Source: Solirubrobacteraceae bacterium (GTDB taxonomy: Bacteria > Actinomycetota > Thermoleophilia > Solirubrobacterales > Solirubrobacteraceae). From it: a stretch of DNA of 26,313 nt. Positions within the stretch are counted from its first letter, which is position 1; each line of letters starts with the position of its first letter. A program made the translations under genes and the position numbers. The stretch lies in contig JAEMSV010000054.1 of the NCBI GenBank assembly GCA_016462625.1, forward strand, positions 1 through 26,313. The letters run 5' to 3'. The notes beneath the pieces are model-generated. The model was not told where the DNA came from. It was given only the letters and a program-made list of their open reading frames with translations, and ran no database searches. Shown here one piece after another: positions 7,101-14,218 of this stretch.

Positions 7101-9755
7101 GCCGCCGGCAACTGCACAGCGGCCAGCGAGGTCGGCACCCTGTCGACCCAGAGCGGCGACAGCGGCTCGACCGTGAACCTCAGCGGCAAGGCCTACCTGA
7201 CCGCCCCGCCCGACGGTGCGATCGCCGGCCTGGCGCTCGTGGAGAACGCGGTCGTCGGCCCCGTGAATCTCGGCAAGGCGGTCATCCAGCTGAAGATCGT
7301 CATGCGGCCCGACGACAGCGGCCTCGACATCGAGGGCGACGTCCCGACCTACCTCAAGGGCGTCCCGCTGCTGGTCCGCCAGATCTCGATGCAGGTCAAC
7401 AGGGCCGGCTTCCTCACCAACCGCGCGGTCTGTGATGCGACGGCGATCAAGACGACGCTCGGCAGCGACCAGGGCTCGAGCTCGAGCGTGGACACCGCCT
7501 ACCAGGCGACGGGCTGCGCCTCGCTGACGTTCACGCCGACGCTCGCCGTGAGCGCCTCGCCGGCCGCGTCGGACGCCGCCGCCGCGATGACCCTCGCGGT
7601 GAACATGCCGTCCTCGGGCCAGAAGCAGATCAAGGACGTCACGGTGCAGCTGCCGGCGGGCGTCGAGATCAATCCGGGAGCCGGCGAGGGTCTCGTCGGC
7701 TGCACGGCGGCCCAGTTCGGCACGGCGAACCTCGAGCCGGCCAACTGCCCCGCCGCCTCGAAGATCGGCACGTCGAGCGTGACGTCCGCCCTCGTCGGGA
7801 CCCTCGGCGGCAACGTCTACTTCGGTGATCCGCCTGCGGGCAAGCTCATGCGGATGTTCGTGGTCGCGGAGAACAGCTCCGACGACGGCGTGCGCATCAA
7901 GCTCATCGGAGACGTCACGGTCGACCCGGCCAACGGCCAGATCACCACCACCTTCTCGAACCTCCCGCAGACCCCGTTCTCGCAGTTCAAGCTCGAGCTG
8001 CAGGGAGGCAGCCGGGCCGTCCTGAGCACGCCGCGCAGCTGCGGCGCCTTCGCGGCCGGCAGCTCGCTGACGCCGTACGGCGGCGGAACCGGCGCCTCGC
8101 CCAGCGCGAACCTCTCGCTCACGGACGACTGCCATGACCCGAACCGGTTCCGCCCGGCGGTCGATCTGGCGAACGTCCCGTCGCAGGCCGGCGCGGACAC
8201 CACCCTGACGACGACGATCAGCCGCCCCGACGGCGACGCGCGGCTCTCCCGCGTGGCGGTCTCGATGCCCGACGGCCTGCTCGGCCGGATCGAGGCGGTC
8301 CCGCACTGCGGCGTCGCCGCGGCACGCTCGGGCAACTGCCCGCAGTCCTCGCGGGTCGGCTCGGCGAGCACCGTCAGTGGCAGCGGTGGCAGCACCATCA
8401 CGCTGCCCGGCGACGTCTACCTCACCGACGGATACGACGGCGCCATCGCCGGCCTGGCGGTCATGGTCACGGCGAAGGCCGGCCCGATCGACCTCGGCCG
8501 CCCGGTCGTGATGATGAAGATCGTCGTCCGCCCGAACGCGACCGGCATCGACATCGCCTCCGAGGACCTGCCGACGCGCCTGCAGGGCGTGCCGCTCACC
8601 CTCCGCAGCATCGCGCTGAAGATCGATCGCGACGGCTTCATGTTCAACGGCACGAGCTGCGGCTCCGCCCCCGCGAGCGCCTCGCTGACGTCGGACCTCG
8701 GCGCCACCGCCGGGGCGAGCGCCGCGCTGGCGACGACGGGATGCTCGAACCTCCCGTTCGCGCCGACGATGCAGGTCGACTTCTCCGGCGACCTGACGAA
8801 AAACAGCAAGCCCGGCATCGAGGCGCGTCTGAAGGTGCCGCTCGGCCACGGCAACGTCAAGAAGGTCGCCCTCACGATGCCCGTCGGCATCGGCGCTGAC
8901 ATCGCCGCGCTGAGCAACACCTGCCCGCGTGAGACCTACGACGCCAACGCCTGCCCGGCGAAGGCGACGATCGGCTCGGCCAAGGCCATCAGCCCGGCAC
9001 TGCCCGGCGTGCTGAGCGGCCCGGTGACGCTCGTCAAGAAGGCCGGCTCGGCGCTCCCCGACCTGGGCGTTCGCCTGAATGGGCTGGTCTCGGTGAGCCT
9101 CATGGGCAACATCCAGCTCGGGGCCGGCAACCGCCTGATCGCGACGTTCGAGGGGATCCCGGACGTGCCGCTGTCGCAGTTCGACCTCAGCCTCTCGGGC
9201 GGGGCGAGCGGCGCACTGCAGCTCAGCAGCGCCCTGTGCGACGCGCCGACGATGACCACCGTCGTCACCTCGCACACCGGCGCGGTCCGCACGAACCAGA
9301 CGACCCCGCCGTCCGCCGACTGCGGGGACGACGCGTCCGCCAAGAAGCCGTCGGCCACCGTCAAGCTCGCCGGCTTGAAGAGCGGCAAGCCGACGCTGAA
9401 GGTGACCGCGACGGGCGGCGCGACCGCGCTGCGCTCGGTCGTCGTGACGCTGCCGAAGGGCCTGACGGTCGACCGCAAGGCCGCCCCGAAGAAGACGGGC
9501 CTCTCGGCGAAGAACCCGAAGGGCAAGACCCTGAAGCTGACGAAGAAGACCGTCGCCTGGAAGGCCTCGGCGTTCACGCTGAAGCTGCCGTCGACCGGCG
9601 CCCGGACCGCGACGATGACGCTGCGCCGAGGGGTGCTCAAGGCGAAGGCCGGCAAGCTGCGCAAGAGCAAGACCGTGAACATCAAGGTCAAGCTCACGCC
9701 GGTGTCGGGTGCGCCGCGCACCCAGTCGCTGCGCGTCAGGGTCGCGGCCCGCTAG
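4200..9755 (+). CDS. Giant secreted modular four-Cys repeat protein, 1851 residues
   Basis: I know no assigned function. A signal peptide covers about 1-35 (RLRAVVIAAAAAVAACCVVA, cut after APAQA). The mature chain reads N (36-274), A1 (275-494), B1 (495-703), A2 (704-907), B2 (908-1108), A3 (1109-1315), B3 (1316-1517), a terminal module T (1518-1714) and a lysine-rich C-domain (1715-1851). Modules begin with a '[RLG]FxPx' strand, carry a 'mPpGl' strand, 'C...C(P)..S.IG', a 'G.vYl' strand and end with 'PxxC...C', four cysteines each. A modules carry NGQITxTFxNxPQTPF; B modules carry RPxGDAR, GPVNLG and LQGVPLLLRQI. There is no transmembrane anchor or LPXTG motif. A beta-rich, disulphide-stabilised surface or wall-associated protein is inferred. 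GGGGGAG lies about 8 bp before the ATG. The 983-residue paralogue follows 9 bp downstream, probably in one operon. Confidence 0.88.
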   Translation: MHGATGTFIRLRAVVIAAAAAVAACCVVAAPAQAVNIDGLSLSAVDAQAGARTNVSLSASMSGGDTNGLQIDFPPGLLADVSAPTVCTTTSFNANTCAASSKIGDVSAGIMVELLSLGLLPGTADGSIYRMAPVNPGEVVRMGIFLHPAELLGVQAADLFVTAVVTLRDGTNGAADQGGLRATIATMPTSARVAHGGGIGGLIFPTGSTVTFNLTGMDMTLYGTVNGKPFINTPTTCQTQKASASLLSTVGSLVDTLLTGGSGNSGFTTTACDALPFAPTTAISSASASMDTASAVTVDVNVSDPVPASGRVKAQAKKVVMTLPAGVEFNPPGASPITTCTSAQFNVSSNAAETCANTSIIGTANITSPLLATLGGGGTLTGNVYFGDLGASSSEITRLFVSVSLAGVRVKLVGDLAINDTNGQITATFDNIPQTPFTNFKMTFNGGAHPMLRSPRSCASHAMASTMTAYGDGTPSVATPSSNLSITGDCHSATRFAPSISQTMSNASAGAGTNATIVMTRPQGDARFTKADVAMPPGLVGKLTSVTPCATATAAAGNCTSAAQIGVVETASGDSSSDQATLNGQLYLTDAPAGAVAGLSMKVPAIVGPVNLGNVIVPMKIVMDGTDYSLRIVADSIPTRLQGVPLLLRQIKLTIDRTAGNTAVPFMINSSSCTAKTIVAKLTPDQGSDSSPTTAYQPTNCNALGFAPAVSLTPTSTTADTATAMTLGVTIPSSQSAVKDITLNLPQGVELNPFSATALSYCTAAQFARTVLDPDTCPVASRLGTVSITTPAVGTLTGYAYFGEPTNATDILQLYITAAGGNVRLKFTGDVNLDPNTGRVVTRLTNLPPIQFTAMTLAFNGGTTAPLRTPHACGAAGTTSSLVPHSATATKTPTASFTVTNTNCDAKRFTPTISTTVGATGAGASTTLAMSVTRPNGDARISKVKVAMPPGLLGNLTSVTQCPLATAAAGNCTAASEVGTLSTQSGDSGSTVNLSGKAYLTAPPDGAIAGLALVENAVVGPVNLGKAVIQLKIVMRPDDSGLDIEGDVPTYLKGVPLLVRQISMQVNRAGFLTNRAVCDATAIKTTLGSDQGSSSSVDTAYQATGCASLTFTPTLAVSASPAASDAAAAMTLAVNMPSSGQKQIKDVTVQLPAGVEINPGAGEGLVGCTAAQFGTANLEPANCPAASKIGTSSVTSALVGTLGGNVYFGDPPAGKLMRMFVVAENSSDDGVRIKLIGDVTVDPANGQITTTFSNLPQTPFSQFKLELQGGSRAVLSTPRSCGAFAAGSSLTPYGGGTGASPSANLSLTDDCHDPNRFRPAVDLANVPSQAGADTTLTTTISRPDGDARLSRVAVSMPDGLLGRIEAVPHCGVAAARSGNCPQSSRVGSASTVSGSGGSTITLPGDVYLTDGYDGAIAGLAVMVTAKAGPIDLGRPVVMMKIVVRPNATGIDIASEDLPTRLQGVPLTLRSIALKIDRDGFMFNGTSCGSAPASASLTSDLGATAGASAALATTGCSNLPFAPTMQVDFSGDLTKNSKPGIEARLKVPLGHGNVKKVALTMPVGIGADIAALSNTCPRETYDANACPAKATIGSAKAISPALPGVLSGPVTLVKKAGSALPDLGVRLNGLVSVSLMGNIQLGAGNRLIATFEGIPDVPLSQFDLSLSGGASGALQLSSALCDAPTMTTVVTSHTGAVRTNQTTPPSADCGDDASAKKPSATVKLAGLKSGKPTLKVTATGGATALRSVVVTLPKGLTVDRKAAPKKTGLSAKNPKGKTLKLTKKTVAWKASAFTLKLPSTGARTATMTLRRGVLKAKAGKLRKSKTVNIKVKLTPVSGAPRTQSLRVRVAAR
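5022..8750 (+). repeat. Three tandem A-B module pairs inside the 1851-residue protein
   Basis: The pairs occupy 5022-6308, 6309-7523 and 7524-8750 (1287, 1215 and 1227 bp). Each A or B module is about 200-220 codons. Some stretches match at DNA level: CTGCAGGGCGTGCCGCT occurs near 6120 (B1) and 8580 (B3), and CCGCAGACCCCGTTC near 5494 (A1) and 7968 (A3). This points to duplication of whole A-B pairs followed by divergence, possibly with gene conversion. Confidence 0.85.
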
Positions 9756-9764
9756 CCGATCACC

Positions 9765-12716
9765 GTGCCGATGGTCCTCTCCCGACGCCTGCTCACCGCG
9801 GCCGCCGCGCTCACGGCCGCCCTGTCGCTCGCCGGCACCGCGCAGGCGACCGTCACGCCAACGACGCTGACGACGACGGCGTCCAACGCGGGCGCCGCGA
9901 CGCGCCCGGACTTCACGGTCGCCTTCAACATGACCGTCAGTCCCAGCTCGGACGACGCGAAGAAGATGGTCATCGACCTGCCGGCGGGCCTGCTGGGCGA
10001 TGTGCAGAACATCGCCCGCTGCACCGCCGCCAATCTCAACGCCGACAACTGCGCGAGCGCGACGAAGCTCGGTGATGTCGACGCCGACGTCGACGCGACG
10101 GTGATCGTCGAGATCCCGCTCAGCGTCCCCGGCGAGATCTACAACCTGCCGCCGCAGGGTACGGAGGCCGCCCGGATGGGCATCGTCCTGCGCCCGCTCG
10201 GCGGAATCCTCGGCAAGATCTTCCTGCAGGCCTCCATCCGGCTGCGGCCCGCCGACTACGGACTGCAGGCGATCCTGGACGGCCTTCCCCGCCAGCACTC
10301 CGGCCTCGACATCCGCATGAACCGGATGGCGATGACGCTGCTCGGGAGCAACCCGGCCGGCAAGCCCTTCATCAGCGCCCCGACCTCGTGCGTCGCGGCA
10401 ACCACGCGCGTCGAGGTGACGTCGTACGCCGCCGCCACGCGCGAGGCGACGAAGTCCTACACGCCCAACGCGTGCGGGTCGGTCCCGTTCGCGCCGTCGG
10501 CCGCGGTCTCCGCGACCCCGGCGACCCCGGACTCACCCGCGCAGACGGACGTCACCCTCACCATCCCCGACACCGCGACGCCGCGAGTCCAGTCCCATGC
10601 CAAGAGCGCGACGATCACGCTGCCCGAGGGCATGGAGATCAACCCCGCGGCCGCGTCGGCCGGGCTGGGCTCCTGCGACGACGCGCAGTTCGGCACCGGC
10701 TCGGGGGCGCCCGCAGCCTGCCCGGCAGACTCCGCCGTGGGCGACGTCTCGATCGTCAACCCGCAGCTCGGCACGCTCACCGGCTCGGTCTTCCTCGGGA
10801 AGGCCGACCCGTCCCAGCCCACCCAGCTCATGCGCCTGCTGATCGTCGCCCAGCGCAGCGCGGTGGCCGACGACGCGCGCGTCAAGCTCACCGGCGGCGT
10901 CACCGCGGACCCTGCGACGGGCCGGGTGGTCACCCAGCTCAACGGCATCCCGCAGGTCCCCTTCCGGACCATGACGATGCGCCTGCGCGGAGGCCCGAAC
11001 GCCATCCTGCGCACGCCACGTGCCTGCGGCGACTTCACGATGGGGACGTCGCTCGTACCCTGGAGCGGCACCGCCGCGGCGACGCCCGGAGCGACCCTGA
11101 GGATCGCAACGGGGTGCGGCGACCCGGCGCGGTTCGCACCGACCCTCGCGCTGTCCGCCAGCCCGGCCAAGGCCGGCGTGACGACGGCGCTCAAGGCGAC
11201 CATCGCCCGGTCCGACGGGGATGCCCGAATCGCCGGCGCGACCCTCTCGCTGCCCAACGGTCTGATGGGCAAGCTCGTCGGCCTGCCCCAGTGCCCGACG
11301 GCCGACGCACGGGCCGCGTCGTGCTCCGCCGCGACGAAGGTCGGCTCGGCCAGCGCGACCGTGGGCACCGGCTCAGCACCGCTGACCCTTCCGGGCGAGC
11401 TGTTCCTCACGCCGCCGACCTCCGGGGGGCTCGCGGGCCTGGCCCTCGTCATCGACGCGCAGGTCGGCCCGCTCGCGCTCGGGCGGGTCTCCGTCCCGAT
11501 GGAGCTGAAGCTCCGGGAGGGCGGCGCCGGCATCGACGTCGTCGCCGGAGACATCCCGCGCCGGATCCAGGGCATCCCGCTGGACCTGCGCCAGATCGAC
11601 CTGACCATCGATCGCGACGGGTTCCTCGTCAACCCGACGAGCTGCGCGCCGCTGACGCTGAGCGGCACGCTCACCAGCGACCTGGGCGCGACGGTCAACG
11701 CCAGCGCGCCGTACGCCGTGACGGGGTGCGGCGAGCTTCAGTACGCCCCGCGCATGCGCATGTCCTTCGACGGCGAGATCAAGAAGAACGGCCATCCCGC
11801 GATCACCTCGGTGCTCTCACTCGGTGCCGGGCAGGCCAACACGCAGGAGGTCTCGCTGCTGCTGCCCGAAGGCGTCGCTCCGGACTCCGAGCGCCTGCGC
11901 AACGCGTGCCCGCTCGCCACGGCCCAAGCGGGCGCGTGCCCGGCCAAGTCGAAGATCGGTGAGGCCTCGGCGACGACGCCGGCCCTCCCCGAGCAGCTTC
12001 GCGGCCCGGTCAACCTCGTGATGGCGCCGGGCAGCCCGCTGCCCGAGCTGTTCGTCCGGCTCGACGGCGCCGCGCGCATCGACATGCGCGGCAAGGTCCA
12101 GTTCGCCAAGGGCCGCACGAAGGTCGTCTTCGACGGCGTGCCCGACGTGCCGCTCGACGACTTCTCGCTCAAGCTGGTGGGCGGCCTGCGGGGCGCGATC
12201 GCCACCGCACGCGACCTCTGCACCGGCAGCGCGCCCAAGGTCGACGCCTCGATGCGCGCCCACTCGGGCGCCAAGCGCACCGTCGTGGTCGAGCCCGGCG
12301 TCGAGGGCTGCCGCGCCGGGACCGGCGGGGCGAAGATCACCATGAAGGTCCGCCGCCTGCGGGGTGGCGCGCCGATTCTGCAGCTGACCGCCAAGGCCGG
12401 AGACGCGGCGCTGAAGACGGTGCGGGTGACACTCCCGAAGGGCTACCGCATCGATGCGAAGCGCGCCCGGAAGCTCGCCACCGTGAAGGGCACGAAGCGG
12501 GGCCGCAGCGCGCTGAAGGCCGGCAAGCGGACCCTGACGCTCAACCTCGGCAGCCGGGGCGCCCGGACGGTGACGCTCACGCTGAGGAAGGGCGCAGTCC
12601 GCGTGTCGAGCGTGAAGACCCAGAAGGCCAAGCGCGTGAAGATCGCGGTGCGGGCGACGCCGACCTCAGGTCTGCCCACAACGCTGACGCTGAGCGTCAA
12701 GCCCGCGAAGCGCTAG
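9765..12716 (+). CDS. Secreted modular four-Cys repeat protein, 983 residues (paralogue of upstream gene)
   Basis: This is a shorter version of the upstream protein. A signal peptide covers about 1-28 (SRRLLTAAAALTAALSLAG, cut after AQA). Next come N (about 29-239), one A module (240-455), one B module (456-657), the terminal T module (658-855) and a basic C-domain (856-983). Every module has four cysteines, and the C-domain has none but holds about 35 Lys/Arg against two acidic residues. Key matches to the paralogue are GKPFISAPTSC (N), IPQVPFRTM (A), SDGDARI and IQGIPLDLRQI (B), and CPAKSKIGEA with VPDVPLDDF (T). The start is either GTG at 9765 or ATG at 9771; neither has a clear Shine-Dalgarno. 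The 9-bp gap suggests translational coupling to the upstream gene. The function is unknown; a cell-surface role is inferred. Its TAG stop shares CTAG with the convergent gene. Confidence 0.87.
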   Translation: MPMVLSRRLLTAAAALTAALSLAGTAQATVTPTTLTTTASNAGAATRPDFTVAFNMTVSPSSDDAKKMVIDLPAGLLGDVQNIARCTAANLNADNCASATKLGDVDADVDATVIVEIPLSVPGEIYNLPPQGTEAARMGIVLRPLGGILGKIFLQASIRLRPADYGLQAILDGLPRQHSGLDIRMNRMAMTLLGSNPAGKPFISAPTSCVAATTRVEVTSYAAATREATKSYTPNACGSVPFAPSAAVSATPATPDSPAQTDVTLTIPDTATPRVQSHAKSATITLPEGMEINPAAASAGLGSCDDAQFGTGSGAPAACPADSAVGDVSIVNPQLGTLTGSVFLGKADPSQPTQLMRLLIVAQRSAVADDARVKLTGGVTADPATGRVVTQLNGIPQVPFRTMTMRLRGGPNAILRTPRACGDFTMGTSLVPWSGTAAATPGATLRIATGCGDPARFAPTLALSASPAKAGVTTALKATIARSDGDARIAGATLSLPNGLMGKLVGLPQCPTADARAASCSAATKVGSASATVGTGSAPLTLPGELFLTPPTSGGLAGLALVIDAQVGPLALGRVSVPMELKLREGGAGIDVVAGDIPRRIQGIPLDLRQIDLTIDRDGFLVNPTSCAPLTLSGTLTSDLGATVNASAPYAVTGCGELQYAPRMRMSFDGEIKKNGHPAITSVLSLGAGQANTQEVSLLLPEGVAPDSERLRNACPLATAQAGACPAKSKIGEASATTPALPEQLRGPVNLVMAPGSPLPELFVRLDGAARIDMRGKVQFAKGRTKVVFDGVPDVPLDDFSLKLVGGLRGAIATARDLCTGSAPKVDASMRAHSGAKRTVVVEPGVEGCRAGTGGAKITMKVRRLRGGAPILQLTAKAGDAALKTVRVTLPKGYRIDAKRARKLATVKGTKRGRSALKAGKRTLTLNLGSRGARTVTLTLRKGAVRVSSVKTQKAKRVKIAVRATPTSGLPTTLTLSVKPAKR
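10482..12329 (+). repeat. A-B-T module series of the 983-residue paralogue
   Basis: A is 10482-11129, B is 11130-11735 and T is 11736-12329. The order equals that of the upstream gene with one A-B pair instead of three, and each module keeps the four-cysteine pattern. Confidence 0.82.
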
Positions 12717-12940
12717 CCGTGGAGCGCGGCCTGCTCCTGGGCGCTCGGGAAGGCCCAGGCGGCGCGTGTCCGGCGCTCCTGGCGAAAGGTGAAGCGCATC
12801 TGGCTCGGCGGCCGCAGCCCCTCGGGATGGTCCGGGCGGAAGGTCGCGCAGGGCTCCTCCACCGTCAATGCACACAGGCCGTTCTTGCGGAAGAAGCACT
12901 CCTCGCACGTCACCTTCGTCTTCGTCCGCGTGGCCATCAT
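12713..12940 (-). CDS. Four-cysteine mini-protein, putative metal-binding
   Basis: The protein has 75 residues and no named family that I know. C12, C15, C23 and C31 (CEECFFRKNGLC, then EEPC) form C-x2-C-x7-C-x7-C, which suits a structural zinc or an iron-sulphur site. The second half is Arg-rich and conserved-looking (RPDHPEGLRPPSQMRF, then FRQERRTRAAWAFPSAQEQ). The start is the first of two adjacent ATGs at 12940. GAGG lies about 12 bases upstream, and a good promoter (TTGAAC, 17-bp spacer, TCTTAT) sits at 13009-12981. The longer in-frame reading to 13156 has no supported start and includes the promoter. The protein is probably cytosolic and could act in nucleic-acid binding or as a small adaptor. 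Its stop shares CTAG 12713-12716 with the convergent giant-protein operon. Confidence 0.78.
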   Translation of the reverse strand: MMATRTKTKVTCEECFFRKNGLCALTVEEPCATFRPDHPEGLRPPSQMRFTFRQERRTRAAWAFPSAQEQAALHG

Positions 12941-12980
12941 CCGTTCGCTGCACCTCGTCTTCGACTGCGTGGGAGGCGGC

Positions 12981-13009
12981 ATAAGACCACGGCCGGGAGG
13001 GGCGTTCAA
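12981..13009 (-). promoter_or_regulatory. Promoter of the four-cysteine mini-protein
   Basis: TTGAAC (13009-13004), a 17-base spacer and TCTTAT (12986-12981) on the minus strand. The predicted leader is about 34 bases. Confidence 0.55.
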
Positions 13010-13115
13010 GGGGCCCGAAGGCGCCATTCCCGCAAATCGCGCATGTCTCGCGCAGGCGACCCCGCAAACGCCGGAAAAATCTCTTGGCCGGTTGTGCAGG
13101 AAGCAGACTGAGGGA

Positions 13116-14171
13116 CTAGACGATGCCCATGCGCACGCGCTCGCGCGGAACCGCACGAGCGTCCGGGCAGCCGGTCAGGGCGAGCGCCCGCTCGACGTCC
13201 TCGGTCAGCGCCCGGAGCAGGTTCTCGACCCCTTCCTGACCGCCGGCGGCCAGCGCCCACGCGACAGGCCGGCCGATGAGCACGGCATCAGCACCCAGGG
13301 CCAGCGCGCGCACGACGTCGCCGCCGTCACGGATGCCGCCGTCGACCAGGATGGGCACGCGCCCCTCCACCGCGCCCGCGACCTCCTCGAGCGCCATCGC
13401 CGTCGGGACGACGCCGTCGAGCTGACGCGCCCCGTGGTTCGAGACGATGACGCCCGCCACGCCCGCTTCAACCGCCGCCTCGGCGTCCTCGGCCGTGAGG
13501 ATGCCCTTGACGAGCACGGGCAGCCCGTCGGTGACGTCGCGCAGCCAGCCGACGTCGGGCCAGGTCAGCGCCGGGTCCCAGCCGCCCAGCGGCTTGATCG
13601 TCGACTCCGCCGGCCGCCCGGTGTGGGTGGCGAGCGTGACGCCCTCGGGCAGCTCGATGTCCGGGAAGGCGCGCTCACGTTCGCGGCGGCCGCCGACCGG
13701 GAGGTCGACCGTGAGGACGAGCGCCTCCACCCCGCTGCGGACGGCGTGCCGCAGTGCCTCCTCCGTCGCCGCGCGGTCGCGCTGGACGTAGAGCTGGAAC
13801 CAGACCCCGCCGTCGCCGGCGGCCCGGCAGACCTCCCCCACGTCGGCGGTCGCGCGGGTCGAGAGCGTGTACACGAGCCCGGCGGCCGCCGCAGCCTGGG
13901 CCGCCGCGAGCTCGCCGTCGGGATGTAGGAGGCGCTGGGCGGCCATGGGCGCGATCACGATCGGCGCGGTGTGGCGGCGCCCGAGCAGGTCGACCGCCAT
14001 GTCGATCGCGCTGACGTCGACCATCGTGCGTGGGCGCAGCCACCAGCGCCGCCACGCGCGGTCGTTCTCGGCGAGCGTCTGTTCATCGCCGGCCCCACCC
14101 GCGAAGTACGCGTGGACCGCCGGGTCCAGTCGGTCGCGCGCGGTGGCCTCCAGCCGGCGGATCAGCTCCAT
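13116..14171 (-). CDS. FMN-dependent alpha-hydroxy-acid oxidase/dehydrogenase
   Basis: The protein has 351 residues, normal for the glycolate/lactate oxidase family (TIM barrel, FMN). Residues that fit the active site are Y22 (AYFAGGAGDE), Y128 (FQLY), T155-D156 (TVD), K222 (VKGILT), and H246 with R249 (SNHGARQLDG). H246 should be the catalytic base. The FMN phosphate site reads DGGIRDGGDVVRALALGADAVLIGRP at 277-302. The enzyme oxidises an (S)-2-hydroxy acid to the 2-oxo acid, passing electrons to oxygen or another acceptor; which acid cannot be read from the sequence. No signal peptide or cytochrome b2 domain is present, so a soluble cytosolic enzyme is expected. It is divergent from the SDR gene, with only 47 bp between the two starts. 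I see no clear Shine-Dalgarno or leaderless -10 for it. Confidence 0.92.
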   Translation of the reverse strand: MELIRRLEATARDRLDPAVHAYFAGGAGDEQTLAENDRAWRRWWLRPRTMVDVSAIDMAVDLLGRRHTAPIVIAPMAAQRLLHPDGELAAAQAAAAAGLVYTLSTRATADVGEVCRAAGDGGVWFQLYVQRDRAATEEALRHAVRSGVEALVLTVDLPVGGRRERERAFPDIELPEGVTLATHTGRPAESTIKPLGGWDPALTWPDVGWLRDVTDGLPVLVKGILTAEDAEAAVEAGVAGVIVSNHGARQLDGVVPTAMALEEVAGAVEGRVPILVDGGIRDGGDVVRALALGADAVLIGRPVAWALAAGGQEGVENLLRALTEDVERALALTGCPDARAVPRERVRMGIV

Positions 14172-14202
14172 GACCCGGACGATCCCAGAGGCCTCCGACG
14201 CC

Positions 14203-14208
14203 TAGACT
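14203..14208 (+). promoter_or_regulatory. Near-leaderless -10 box of the SDR gene
   Basis: TAGACT; the predicted +1 is 14215, four bases before the ATG at 14219. No Shine-Dalgarno can fit. Confidence 0.5.
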
Positions 14209-14218
14209 CAGCGGCTGC

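Noticed and set aside
5012..7435. An 807-codon open frame on the plus strand in another phase of the giant gene
   Set aside because: It has Arg/His/Asp-rich low-complexity composition, no start signal, and the true phase carries the regular module pattern throughout.
6837..10298. A 1153-codon open frame on the minus strand opposite the giant genes
   Set aside because: Its translation is an Arg/Gly/Asp-rich string without domains, and it runs antisense across two clear genes. It is a by-product of codon bias in G+C-rich DNA.
4200..12716. Tandem repeats as a CRISPR array, phage tail fibre or transposon
   Set aside because: The repeats are about 600-bp coding modules without spacers, no phage or transposase genes flank them, and both proteins carry ordinary signal peptides.
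12789..13928. A 379-codon plus-strand frame over the mini-protein and the FMN oxidase
   Set aside because: It is antisense to a complete alpha-hydroxy-acid oxidase with all catalytic residues.
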